From: Algoriphagus litoralis
Lineage (GTDB): Bacteria; Bacteroidota; Bacteroidia; Cytophagales; Cyclobacteriaceae
Direction: 5' to 3'
DNA: 64,000 bases
Assembly (NCBI RefSeq): GCF_003259255.1
Contig: NZ_QGOL01000013.1
Span: 140,729 to 204,728 of the forward strand
Shown one piece after another: positions 34,687-42,602 of this stretch (positions are counted from its first letter, which is position 1; each line of letters starts with the position of its first letter). Under the pieces are notes generated by a model. It had not been told where the DNA came from. It saw nothing but the letters and a program-made list of their open reading frames with translations, and ran no database searches. A program made the position numbers and the translations under genes.

Positions 34687-35126
34687 TTTATACATTTAGC
34701 TTGACATGAATATCCGCTATTAACCATTCGAAATATTTAATAAAGGAATTGAATTGCTAGACAGTTTAATTTTGGTTTTCCTAAGATCCGAAGGATCGAA
34801 ACAATTCATACCTGTCCGCCGAGGCGGAACCCCCGGTAAAGCCGGGGGTAAAATTAAATAATAAAAAATGGAGCCCTGAAAGAGCGGAACTTTGAAGTTT
34901 CACCCTTTCAGGGCTCTTGAGCAGACAATTCATTATTTTCCCTGCACTTCGTACAGGGTTATTAATAGTTAGGCTCCTTCGGAGCTATTTGAGGGTTGAT
35001 TTGAAATTTTGTCGAAGGATATCTTCAATAAATTTTACGCTGCTTTCATTTTCTGCTGTTCCTATTGCGAGTAATTCTAGAATTTTTAATTTCCATCAAA
35101 ATATCATTTCATTAATTTCAAATTTC
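34687..35126. repeat. Cluster of six different hairpins (REP-like) upstream of the S15 peptidase gene
   Basis: Within 34785-34985: GATCC-GAA-GGATC (34785-34797); TCCGCC-GA-GGCGGA (34815-34828); ACCCCCGG/CCGGGGGT (34829-34849); GAGCCCTGAAAG/CTTTCAGGGCTC (34871-34916, perfect 12-bp); CCCTG/CAGGG (34940-34958); GCTCC-TTC-GGAGC (34973-34985). These are typical of repetitive extragenic palindromes in Bacteroidota. No gene is supported; an open frame running through from 34917 is not the real start of the next gene. Confidence 0.7.
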
Positions 35127-36950
35127 ATGAAAATCCAGCTTCATTTCAGAATTCTTATTCTGGCAATATTCATTGGAACTTCAGCTGCAATCGCTCAAGT
35201 CAAACCCATCTTCGAAAATGGGGAAGCCCAGATCGTCCAAGAACTGAAAGACTCCTCCAACTGGATCCGTCATGACTTATGGGTGGAGACAGAGTTCGAT
35301 ACCGATGGGGATGGAAAGTTGGACCGCATGCACGTCGATGTAACTCGCCCTGGACAGACGGAGACAGAAGGACTGAAGCTTCCTGTGATCTATGCCAGCA
35401 GTCCATATTATGCCGGTACGGCGGGAAATGCACCGATTTTTTGGGATGTCAGACACGAGCTGGGAGCACCTGCGCCGCCTAGAAATACCACAGAAGTGAA
35501 GCGAACAGGCAAGCGGCCGATTATCTCCAATGACGAAATCATGGCTTGGGTTCCCCGTGGCTACATCGTGGTCCATTCCTCTTCTCCCGGAACTGGCTTG
35601 TCTCAAGGTTCGCCGACAGTGGGAGGAGACAATGAATCGCTTGCGCCAAAAGCGGTCATTGAATGGCTTACAGGAAAAGACAACGGCTATACCAGTCCGG
35701 ATGGAAATGAAAAAGTAATGGCCTTTTGGTCGACGGGGAAAGTCGGAATGACCGGCACATCCTATAATGGAACCTTGCCTTTGGCAGCTGCGACTACGGG
35801 CGTGAAGGGGCTTGAGGCCATTATCCCGATTGCACCGAATACCTCATACTATCACTATTACCGATCCAATGGTTTGGTTCGCTCGCCTGGAGGCTATCTG
35901 GGCGAGGATATCGACGTGTTGTATGATTTTATCCACAGCGGTGACGAATCCAAAAGACCCTACAATAACAAAACCGTTCGTGATACCGAGATGGCGCAAG
36001 GCATGGACCGTGCCACCGGCGATTACAATGAGTTCTGGGCAGGTCGTGACTACCTGAATGATATGGAACCGATGAAAGCTGCTTTGCTTATGTCCCATGG
36101 GTTCAATGACTGGAATGTCATGCCTGAGCACAGCTACCGAATCTATGACGCCGCTCGGGCCAAAGGGATTCCGCATAAGATCTATTACCACCAAAATGGC
36201 CACGGCGGACCACCGCCATTTTCGATGATGAACCGTTGGTTTACCCGTTACCTTCATGGGGTAGAAAATGGGGTAGAAGAGGAGCCTAAAGCCTGGATTG
36301 TACGGGAACAGGATGAGCGTAGCAAACCGACTGCTTATTCGGACTTTCCGAATCCTCAGGCCTCAGCCGTGAATTTTTTCCTCAAGCCGGGAGCTCCTGC
36401 TGTAGGTTCACTGAGTTTGGAAAAGGAAACTTCTCAGGAAAGAGAAACCTTGGTGGACAATTATTCCTTTCCCGGTTCAGCTCTAGCACAGGCCGAATAT
36501 TCCGAGCATCGACTGCTTTATCTGACTCCTGTGCTCAAAGAAGCGGTGCACATTTCGGGTATTCCTAAAATCACGATAAAACTCGCGTCGAATAAGCAGG
36601 CGGCCAATCTCTCGGTTTGGTTGGTTTCATTGCCATGGACAGAAGGGCGCAATGCCAAAATTACTGACAACATCATCACTCGGGGTTGGGCAGATCCGCA
36701 AAACCATAAGTCGATCAGCGAGTCAGAACCTTTGGTGCCGGGTAAATTCTACGAGGTAAGTTTTGAACTCCAGCCGGATGATCAGATTATCCCTGCAGGT
36801 CAGCAGATTGGGTTGATGATTTTCTCCTCGGATAAGGAGTTCACCATTTTGCCAAAGCCGGGAACGGAACTGACCATCGATTTGGATGGAACGGTCCTGA
36901 CACTTCCTGTGGTAGGTGGAAAAAGTGAAGTGGAGAAGGCGATGAAGTAG
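35127..36950 (+). CDS. Secreted Xaa-Pro dipeptidyl-peptidase-like hydrolase (S15 family)
   Basis: I start at the ATG giving MKIQLHFRILILAIFIG, because it begins a signal peptide (cut near AAIAQ); the open frame extends 70 codons upstream through hairpin repeats. The 607-residue product has an alpha/beta-hydrolase core: VDVTRPGQTETEGLKLPVI, and the nucleophile elbow GMTGTSYNGTLPLAAA (Ser in TSY), the family's GxSYxG. The acid Asp is probably in HGFNDWNVMPEHSY and the His in YHQNGHGGPP. The C-terminal part is the jelly-roll PepX_C domain. Cleaves Xaa-Pro dipeptides in the periplasm, related to cocaine esterase-type acyl hydrolases. Alone in its transcription unit. Confidence 0.9.
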   Translation: MKIQLHFRILILAIFIGTSAAIAQVKPIFENGEAQIVQELKDSSNWIRHDLWVETEFDTDGDGKLDRMHVDVTRPGQTETEGLKLPVIYASSPYYAGTAGNAPIFWDVRHELGAPAPPRNTTEVKRTGKRPIISNDEIMAWVPRGYIVVHSSSPGTGLSQGSPTVGGDNESLAPKAVIEWLTGKDNGYTSPDGNEKVMAFWSTGKVGMTGTSYNGTLPLAAATTGVKGLEAIIPIAPNTSYYHYYRSNGLVRSPGGYLGEDIDVLYDFIHSGDESKRPYNNKTVRDTEMAQGMDRATGDYNEFWAGRDYLNDMEPMKAALLMSHGFNDWNVMPEHSYRIYDAARAKGIPHKIYYHQNGHGGPPPFSMMNRWFTRYLHGVENGVEEEPKAWIVREQDERSKPTAYSDFPNPQASAVNFFLKPGAPAVGSLSLEKETSQERETLVDNYSFPGSALAQAEYSEHRLLYLTPVLKEAVHISGIPKITIKLASNKQAANLSVWLVSLPWTEGRNAKITDNIITRGWADPQNHKSISESEPLVPGKFYEVSFELQPDDQIIPAGQQIGLMIFSSDKEFTILPKPGTELTIDLDGTVLTLPVVGGKSEVEKAMK

Positions 36951-37029
36951 GCGGCTCTGTTATAGAAATGGGTTTTAAAAGTTCGCAAATTGAGAATTTA
37001 TCTCTAATTTTGAGCTTGGTTCAAATGCT

Positions 37030-37326
37030 ATGAAGCGGATTTTTGCAAAATGTACTTTGAGAGAATTTTGGGAGAAATATCCTGATTCAGAACAATATCT
37101 GAAAACATGGTTTGAAACAGCTATGAATTCAGATTGGAAAACTCCAAATGAGGTGAAATCAAGCTACGCAAATGCAAGTATCTTAAAGGATAGCAGGATT
37201 GTATTTAACATTAAAGGAAATTCGTATAGGCTGGTAGTAAAGTTCAATTTTGAACATCAACTAGCTTTCATACGGTTTATCGGAACACATTCCGAGTACG
37301 ATAAGATTGATGCTAACAACATTTAG
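37030..37326 (+). CDS. higB: HigB-type mRNA interferase toxin
   Basis: A 98-residue toxin of the HigB_toxin family: MKRIFAKCTLREFWEKYPD start, SDWKTPNEVKSSYANASILK, then RIVFNIKGNSYRLVVKFNF and AFIRFIGTHSEYDKID, which is the conserved RelE-like core (GTHxEYDKI is characteristic of this subfamily). It cuts mRNA at the ribosome. The antitoxin gene follows after 11 bp, toxin first, the usual HigBA order. Confidence 0.92.
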   Translation: MKRIFAKCTLREFWEKYPDSEQYLKTWFETAMNSDWKTPNEVKSSYANASILKDSRIVFNIKGNSYRLVVKFNFEHQLAFIRFIGTHSEYDKIDANNI

Positions 37327-37337
37327 AGAAATAAACA

Positions 37338-37706
37338 ATGAGTCTTAGACCTATTAAATCAGAAGAGGATTATCGCTTAGCTTTAAAAAGGATAGAAGAG
37401 ATCTTTGATGCTAAGCTTGGAACAAAAGAAGGCGACGAGCTGGATATCCTTGGATTGATGGTGGATGATTATGAGAAAAAACATTTTCCAATTGAAGCCC
37501 CCGATCCGATAGAAGCAATCAAAATCAGAATGGAAGAGATGCAACTCAAACAAGTTGATTTGATTTCTGAAATTGGAGGCAAAAGTCAAGTTTCTGAGAT
37601 ATTAAACCGTAAAAGAAGGCTTACAGTTGATATGATCCGAAAATTGGCAGCTAGATTGAATTTATCCGCAAATCTCTTGATTCAAGATTATCAAATTGTC
37701 CGGTGA
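37338..37706 (+). CDS. higA: HigA-type antitoxin with XRE helix-turn-helix
   Basis: A 122-residue protein. The N-terminal LRPIKSEEDYRLALKRIEEI is the toxin-neutralising region typical of HigA, and the C-terminal HTH lies at about 65-118 (MQLKQVDLISEIGGKSQVSE, ILNRKRRLTVDMIRKLAARL). It binds the toxin encoded 11 bp upstream and should repress the operon. The downstream region contains a GGCTTTAGCC repeat and the convergent HD gene. Confidence 0.92.
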   Translation: MSLRPIKSEEDYRLALKRIEEIFDAKLGTKEGDELDILGLMVDDYEKKHFPIEAPDPIEAIKIRMEEMQLKQVDLISEIGGKSQVSEILNRKRRLTVDMIRKLAARLNLSANLLIQDYQIVR

Positions 37707-37796
37707 TAAGAATTGTTGTTATTAATTCATCAATCGAAGTTGGATGCAATTGATAGGTGTAATCCAGGTGGAATTCAAATTCATCAATAGGAATGC

Positions 37797-37845
37797 GGCT
37801 TTAGCCCATTCCTCAGAAACCATTAATTTATTGTGGCTTTAGCCC
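37797..37845. repeat. Two GGCTTTAGCCC copies near the end of the HD oxygenase gene
   Basis: GGCTTTAGCCC at 37797-37807 and 37835-37845, 38 bp apart. The second overlaps the stop codon of the leftward HD gene. Same family as the stem at 20983. Confidence 0.4.
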
Positions 37846-38411
37846 AAAACCCCCTCCGCCATCTTCCTGTATTTTTCCAAATCAGGTAAAGGAACAAACT
37901 CCAATTTGGCTTCCTCGTCCCAGGTTCTCATTTTCAGCGAAGCTTCAAAAAGTGGATCTCGCTCAAATTCTGCAGCTTCGGATGCTGTCATAGGCCCACC
38001 TTGGTACACAAGCGTTTGTCGGCTGGCTTCAGAGAGTTTTTCGAAATATTCTGGAAATCTAAAAGTCAGGTAGCGCTTGGCCTGCACGTGGTTTTCGACG
38101 AGTTTGGCGATTTTTTCAGAAAAACCAAGCTTTCGCAGGTAATCTGCACCTATCTGCTCGTGACGTTTGGTGCCAAATCCTCCCATGGATTCTGTGGTTT
38201 GTAAATGGGAAAACAAATGGCCTATATCATGGAAGAACGCCGCGAGAATGACTTCTTCATCGAAACCTTCTTTTTCTGCCAGTTGTGCTGACTGGCACAT
38301 GTGCTCGATTTGGGAGACCGGCTCACCGATGTAATCTTCGTTGCCGTATTTTTGGTACAGACCAAAGATCAAATCCAATTTTTCGTCTTTACTCAGCAGA
38401 TTTAAGTCCAT
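37839..38411 (-). CDS. HD-domain oxygenase-like protein of a phosphonate locus (PhnZ-like)
   Basis: I use the ATG at 38411 (190 residues); a TTG two codons upstream is less likely. HD-domain metal ligands: His in SQIEHMCQSA, HD pair in ILAAFFHDIGHLFSH (about 58-72), KRHEQIGADYL, and LVENHVQAKRYLTF (about 106-119). This matches the phosphonate-degradation HD-oxygenase family (TIGR03276), related to PhnZ, a diiron enzyme that splits the C-P bond of 2-amino-1-hydroxyethylphosphonate. It faces away from the phosphonatase-like, transporter and FAD oxidoreductase genes, and shares a 312-bp control region with them. Confidence 0.85.
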   Translation of the reverse strand: MDLNLLSKDEKLDLIFGLYQKYGNEDYIGEPVSQIEHMCQSAQLAEKEGFDEEVILAAFFHDIGHLFSHLQTTESMGGFGTKRHEQIGADYLRKLGFSEKIAKLVENHVQAKRYLTFRFPEYFEKLSEASRQTLVYQGGPMTASEAAEFERDPLFEASLKMRTWDEEAKLEFVPLPDLEKYRKMAEGVLG

Positions 38412-38723
38412 TTTCAATTTTGTTTACAAATACTAAATTCACTGAATCCAGACTCTTAGTCAATGATCTTGAATTAAGTTTTTGTGAATCTTCCAAAAAA
38501 GGGATTTTGGGCAAGTAAAGATATGTTTTTGAGCAAAATGAAACTGTTTTGAAAAACTTTTCTAAACAATCACTTAACAAAATCATAACCCAAATTTTTT
38601 AAGCCTATATAAACAACTGTTTACTTTTGCTAAACAGTAATTGAGTTGGTTTTGCACGATCAAGGGGGAGCGTGTTCTGCACAAATCTCCCTTTTCGTAC
38701 CGCCACAAACCCATAGCAGCACA
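38412..38723. promoter_or_regulatory. Divergent control region of the phosphonate locus
   Basis: Non-coding. On the HD side, TTTGT-TT-ACAAA (38419-38430) lies 8 bp upstream of the ATG. On the other side, ACTGTTTA-N7-TAAACAGT (38616-38638) overlaps a -7 box TACTTTTG (38622-38629). The leader 38640-38723 contains GGGAG/CTCCC pairing followed by TTTT (about 38664-38695), a weak attenuator-like stem. Confidence 0.5.
38616..38638 (+). promoter_or_regulatory. Operator overlapping the -7 box of the phosphonatase-like operon
   Basis: Perfect 8-bp inverted repeat ACTGTTTA / TAAACAGT with a 7-bp spacer. The promoter box TACTTTTG lies within it, so a bound dimer would block RNA polymerase. Confidence 0.6.
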
Positions 38724-39437
38724 ATGTCTCATATCAAACTTGCCATTTTTGACATGGCCGGCACGACCATCCACGATGAAAACAGCGTGGCAAAAGCTTT
38801 TCAAAAAGCGCTAAATAAACATGGCTATCCATCCGTGACCCTTCAGGAAGCGAATGAAAAAATGGGCTATTCCAAGCCTCAGGCCATCCGGGATCTCCTT
38901 GAGATTCATGAACCGGATTCCTCCAAAATCACAGCGGAATTAGTAGATCAAATCCATACCGCATTTGTACAGGGAATGTTGGATTATTATGAAAATGATC
39001 CTTCCATCCGTCCAATCGCCGATGCAGAGGAAGTTTTTGCTGCTCTTCACGAAATGGGAATCAAAGTGGGGCTGGATACAGGCTTCAGCCGAGACATTAC
39101 CGACATCATCCTAAAGCGCGTAGGTTGGGACAATGGCCAACACATCGATGCAAGTGCGGCAAGTGATGAAGTGGAGCAGGGGAGACCTTTTCCTTTTATG
39201 ATCCAAAAGATCATGGCTGAGCTCGGAATAACTGATCCCAAGTCCGTCATCAAAGTCGGAGATACCGAAGTCGATGTGAATGAAGGCCACAATGCTGGTT
39301 GCCTGATGAGTATCGGGATCACATCCGGAGTTTTTTCGGAAGAAGAATTGATTCCGCATAAGCCCACGCATCTTGCCAAATCGCTAACAGAAGTCTTGGA
39401 TATTGTTAGGGCTTTCGAACTCGCACACCAAGAGTAA
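38724..39437 (+). CDS. Phosphonatase-like HAD hydrolase
   Basis: The start is set at MSHIKLAIFDMAGTTIHD because the HAD motif should be near the N terminus; an upstream frame extension has no similarity. Motif I DMAGTT (nucleophile Asp about 10), the cap-domain region KMGYSKPQAIRDLL, motif II TGFS (about 118) and motifs III/IV (VIKVGDTEVDVNEG, about 176-189) are present. It fits the phosphonatase-like hydrolase family (TIGR03351), related to PhnX, which cleaves phosphonoacetaldehyde to acetaldehyde and phosphate. First gene of an operon with an MFS-like transporter and an FAD oxidoreductase. 237 residues. Confidence 0.88.
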   Translation: MSHIKLAIFDMAGTTIHDENSVAKAFQKALNKHGYPSVTLQEANEKMGYSKPQAIRDLLEIHEPDSSKITAELVDQIHTAFVQGMLDYYENDPSIRPIADAEEVFAALHEMGIKVGLDTGFSRDITDIILKRVGWDNGQHIDASAASDEVEQGRPFPFMIQKIMAELGITDPKSVIKVGDTEVDVNEGHNAGCLMSIGITSGVFSEEELIPHKPTHLAKSLTEVLDIVRAFELAHQE

Positions 39438-39439
39438 GG

Positions 39440-40762
39440 ATGTATCGGTTTCCAGCTATTTCAGCCAAGCTCAGCCAAGTTAGCTCCTTCAAAATGAGTG
39501 TTTTTGCCGCTTTGATGGGTTTTTTGGTGTACAGCAGCATGTATGCTTTCAGGAAACCTTTTGCGGCAGCGACCTTTGACGGGGAAAGTTTTTTGGGACT
39601 GGATCTGAAAGTTTGGCTGATTCTGGCGCAGACCTTGGGCTATATGGCCAGTAAGTTCTACGGTATCAAAATGATCTCCGAGCTCAAGGACGCCGGACGT
39701 GCTTGGTTGATCGTGGGCCTAATTGCAGTTTCTTGGCTAGCCTTGCTTGGTTTTGCCGTTTTGCCTGCCCCTCTTAATATCCTTTGCTTTTTGATCAATG
39801 GATTCCCCTTGGGTTTGATTTGGGGAATCGTGTTTCACTACATGGAGGGACGCAAATTCACCGAAATGATGGGAAGCATGCTGGCTGCAAGCTTTGTTTT
39901 TTCCTCGGGTTTTGTGAAGTCGGTGGGTACTTTTCTGATGCAAAATCTTGGAGTCAGCGAGTTTTGGATGCCTTTTTCCACCGGAGCGATTTTCTTTCCG
40001 GTTCTGATGTTTGGAATTTTTCTCCTAAATCATATTCCTGGCCAATCAGCAGAAGACCGAATGCTACGCAGCCCAAGGCCGCCAATGAATAAGGCCGAGC
40101 GGAAGAAGTTTTTTAGAGAATTCAGACCTGGAATCATCATTTTGATCTTGGTCTACATGATGTTGACGGGTTTGCGGGACTTGCGGGACAATTTTGTCGT
40201 GGAAATCTGGCAGGGACTGAATATCGCTGTGCCTGCAGAATTGCTGACGCAAACTGAAATTCCGATCACGATTTTTCTCCTGATTCTGATGTCCTGTTTG
40301 GTTTTGGTGAAAAGCAATAAAACCGCCTTTTTCCTGAATCATTGGATGATTTTAACTGGATTTGCTTTGGCCATTCTAGCGACGCTTGGCCTGAGGGCTG
40401 GCTTGGTCAATCCATTTATTTGGATGACGCTGGTCGGTACAGGTGTTTACATGGCTTACATTCCATTCAACAGCTTGTTGTTTGACCGCTTGATTGCCAC
40501 TTTCAAACATGCCGGCAATGTGGGTTTCCTGATGTATCTCGTGGATAGCTTTGGCTATCTGGGAAGCAGTATGGTGATGGTATTCAAGCAGTTTGGCGGA
40601 ATGGGCGAAATCAGCTGGCTCAACTTTTACATTTCTGCGATCTTGATATTTCTCAGTCTTTCCCTTGTCCTGATGACCGGCTCGTTTATCTATTTCCAGC
40701 GGAAATTAAAGCGGCAGGAAAAAGCTGAAACCCTAGAACTTTCGATCACCAATCCAATATGA
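39440..40762 (+). CDS. MFS-like transporter (DUF5690-type), candidate phosphonate importer
   Basis: A 440-residue inner-membrane protein with about 12 hydrophobic segments. The first span contains YSSMYAFRKPFAAATF (about 30-45), reminiscent of the organophosphate:phosphate antiporter (GlpT/UhpT) signature region. Other conserved pieces are LGYMASKFYGIKM and FPLGLIWGIVFHYMEGRKFTE. The protein resembles the Bacteroidota family DUF5690. Position between a phosphonatase-like hydrolase (2 bp upstream) and an FAD amine oxidoreductase (4-bp overlap) makes it the likely importer of the phosphonate. There are no ABC transporter genes (phnCDE-type) in the locus. Substrate is inferred from context only. 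Confidence 0.8.
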   Translation: MYRFPAISAKLSQVSSFKMSVFAALMGFLVYSSMYAFRKPFAAATFDGESFLGLDLKVWLILAQTLGYMASKFYGIKMISELKDAGRAWLIVGLIAVSWLALLGFAVLPAPLNILCFLINGFPLGLIWGIVFHYMEGRKFTEMMGSMLAASFVFSSGFVKSVGTFLMQNLGVSEFWMPFSTGAIFFPVLMFGIFLLNHIPGQSAEDRMLRSPRPPMNKAERKKFFREFRPGIIILILVYMMLTGLRDLRDNFVVEIWQGLNIAVPAELLTQTEIPITIFLLILMSCLVLVKSNKTAFFLNHWMILTGFALAILATLGLRAGLVNPFIWMTLVGTGVYMAYIPFNSLLFDRLIATFKHAGNVGFLMYLVDSFGYLGSSMVMVFKQFGGMGEISWLNFYISAILIFLSLSLVLMTGSFIYFQRKLKRQEKAETLELSITNPI

Positions 40763-41883
40763 ACCAACCCTCCACTATCGTCATCGGCGCCGGAATCGTC
40801 GGTATGGCCATCACCCGAGCACTGCATGCCAAAGGCTGGAAAGTCACAGTCATTGAGCGTCATCCTAAGGCCCAAGGTGCTTCAGTTCGTAATTTTGGGA
40901 TGGTTTGGCCGGTGGGTCAGCCTCAAGGTCCAGCATTTAATCGGGCGATGCGATCCAGAGAGATTTGGTTGGAAATGAGTCAAATGGCAGGGTTTTTTGC
41001 GGAAAAAACAGGTTCACTTCATTTGGCCTATACCGATCTGGAAATGCAGGTGGTGGAAGAATATGTGAGCGCAATGCAAGGCATCAAGTCGGCCGAAGTG
41101 CTTGATCCCGAGCAGACAATCCAAAAAAGTCCAGCTGCCAAACCCGAGGGGCTCAAAGGAGCTCTTTGGACCGAAGATGAGGTAATCGTGGATCCACGGG
41201 AAGCGATCTACAAAACGGGAAAATACTTGGAAAGTCTACCCGGAATCGAGTTTGTATGGAACCGAGTGGTGTCCAGAATTGAAGGGAACACCGTGTATTC
41301 AGGTCAGAAAAACTGGTCAGCTGATCGGATTTTTGTCTGTTCGGGAGCTGATTTTGAGACCCTCTATCCCGAGCTTTTTGAGGCTACTCCAATTACGAAA
41401 TGTAAACTTCAGATGATGCGGCTTGTTCAGCAACCCGAAAACTGGCGCATCGGTCCTCCGCTTTGTGCAGGGCTGAGCTTTATCCATTATAAAGGTTTTC
41501 AGGTAGCTCCATCGCTTGAAAAACTTAAGGAAGTCTACCAACACCAATTTCCTGAATTGATCGAGTGGGGGATTCATGTGATGGTATCACAAAACGGTTT
41601 GGGCGAATTGACCATCGGAGACAGCCACGAATACGGCTTGGATCTTTCGCCTTTTGACCGAAGCGATGTCAATGACATGATTTTAGACTTTTTGAAGGGA
41701 TTTGCCCAGTTTAAAGATTGGAGAATCGGATCTGCATGGCATGGGATCTATCCCAAAATGACCAATGGAGCGACTGAATTTATCCACCAAGTCAATGATA
41801 TTGTGACGATTGTCAATGGACTTGGAGGAAATGGAATGACCCTTTCTTTTGGATTGGGAGAGGAAGTGGTTTCGGGGTTATAA
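40759..41883 (+). CDS. FAD-dependent oxidoreductase of a phosphonate locus (TIGR03364 family)
   Basis: A 374-residue DAO-fold flavoenzyme: dinucleotide-binding IVIGAGIVGMAITRALHAKG (about 6-25), acidic end of strand 2 (VIERH), and the family pattern GASVRNFGMVWPVGQPQG (about 41-58). C-terminal FAD contacts NGLGGNGMTLSFGLGE (about 352-367). The TIGR03364 group is found in phosphonate clusters and is thought to oxidise the amino carbon of 2-aminoethylphosphonate or its N-methyl form to an aldehyde. That would feed phosphonoacetaldehyde to the HAD hydrolase upstream. Overlaps the transporter gene by 4 bp (ATGA). Confidence 0.88.
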   Translation: MNQPSTIVIGAGIVGMAITRALHAKGWKVTVIERHPKAQGASVRNFGMVWPVGQPQGPAFNRAMRSREIWLEMSQMAGFFAEKTGSLHLAYTDLEMQVVEEYVSAMQGIKSAEVLDPEQTIQKSPAAKPEGLKGALWTEDEVIVDPREAIYKTGKYLESLPGIEFVWNRVVSRIEGNTVYSGQKNWSADRIFVCSGADFETLYPELFEATPITKCKLQMMRLVQQPENWRIGPPLCAGLSFIHYKGFQVAPSLEKLKEVYQHQFPELIEWGIHVMVSQNGLGELTIGDSHEYGLDLSPFDRSDVNDMILDFLKGFAQFKDWRIGSAWHGIYPKMTNGATEFIHQVNDIVTIVNGLGGNGMTLSFGLGEEVVSGL

Positions 41884-41935
41884 GGTTATTTAATTGGAAG
41901 TTACTTTTTCGGAAAAATAAAAAACCTTGCAATTT

Positions 41936-41957
41936 GTTATCTCTTGGGATAACTTTG
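41936..41957 (+). promoter_or_regulatory. Operator and -7 box of the second toxin-antitoxin operon
   Basis: GTTATC (41936-41941) / GATAAC (41948-41953) with a 6-bp spacer overlaps TAACTTTG (41950-41957), a match to TAnnTTTG. A TTG at 41927-41929 is 20 bp upstream. The start codon at 41963 follows by 5 bp. This fits autorepression by the antitoxin and a leaderless or nearly leaderless message. Confidence 0.55.
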
Positions 41958-41962
41958 TTGGT

Positions 41963-42298
41963 ATGGTTAGAAGGATAATTTTTTATGAAAACCACTTTTT
42001 AGAATTTTACCAAAGCCAAGATCAAAAGGTAAAAACTAAGATTCAATACGTTTTTGAACTGATCAAGCAGGTGGAAAGGGTGCCTGAGAAGTTTCTCAAG
42101 CATCTGGAGGGTACGGATGGGTTATATGAAGTTAGAGTGGAACATGGGTCGAATGTTTACAGGATTTTCTGCTGCTTTGATGAAGGTAGATTAGTCGTCC
42201 TATTCAATGGTTTCCAAAAAAAGACTCAGAAAACCCCAAAGAATGAAATTGAGAAAGCAGAAAGGTTTATGAAAGAATATTTTCAATCAAAGAAATAA
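41963..42298 (+). CDS. RelE/HigB-like toxin (Gp49-like family)
   Basis: Start chosen at the ATG giving MVRRIIFYENHFLEFYQSQ, as the upstream extension reads through the promoter. The 111-residue product has the RelE-fold order: FLEFYQSQDQKVKTKIQYVF (helices 1-2), FLKHLEGTDGLYEVRVEHGS, VYRIFCCFDEGRLVVLFNGF, QKKTQKTPKNEIEKAERF. The LYEVRVE / NVYRIFCCFD / FNGFQKKTQKTP blocks are characteristic of the phage-derived Gp49-like/HigB family of mRNA interferases. The antitoxin gene follows after 4 bp. Confidence 0.9.
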   Translation: MVRRIIFYENHFLEFYQSQDQKVKTKIQYVFELIKQVERVPEKFLKHLEGTDGLYEVRVEHGSNVYRIFCCFDEGRLVVLFNGFQKKTQKTPKNEIEKAERFMKEYFQSKK

Positions 42299-42302
42299 GA
42301 TC

Positions 42303-42602
42303 ATGAAGGATTATAGTAAAGTCAAAACATTTGAGGACCTGATTGAAGTGGAACACGGCAGAGTCGGAAGTGAAAGCAGGAATAAATATGAAGAAAATGC
42401 CCAAATGTTTATAATAAGTGAGATGCTAAAAGAAGCAAGAAAGGAAGCAAATCTTACCCAAGAGCAATTGGCAGAAAAGGCGGGAACCAAGAAAAGTTAT
42501 ATCTCCAAACTTGAAAATGGGAAGGGTAATATTCAATTATCAACGTTGATTCGGATTTTTGAGCAAGGACTAAACAAAAGAATAGGGTTGACTTTTCTTT
42601 AA
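42303..42602 (+). CDS. XRE-family antitoxin
   Basis: A 99-residue protein with an N-terminal KVKTFEDLIEVEHGRVGSES segment seen in antitoxins of Gp49-like toxins, and an HTH_3 domain at about 40-95 (LKEARKEANLTQEQLAEKAG, KKSYISKLENGKGNIQLSTL). It neutralises the toxin encoded 4 bp upstream and should bind the GTTATC-GATAAC palindrome in front of the operon. Last gene before a 564-bp palindrome-rich spacer. Confidence 0.9.
   Translation: MKDYSKVKTFEDLIEVEHGRVGSESRNKYEENAQMFIISEMLKEARKEANLTQEQLAEKAGTKKSYISKLENGKGNIQLSTLIRIFEQGLNKRIGLTFL

Noticed and set aside
34917..35126. N-terminal extension of the S15 peptidase
   Set aside because: The frame runs through hairpin repeats and lacks similarity; the ATG at 35127 starts a normal signal peptide.
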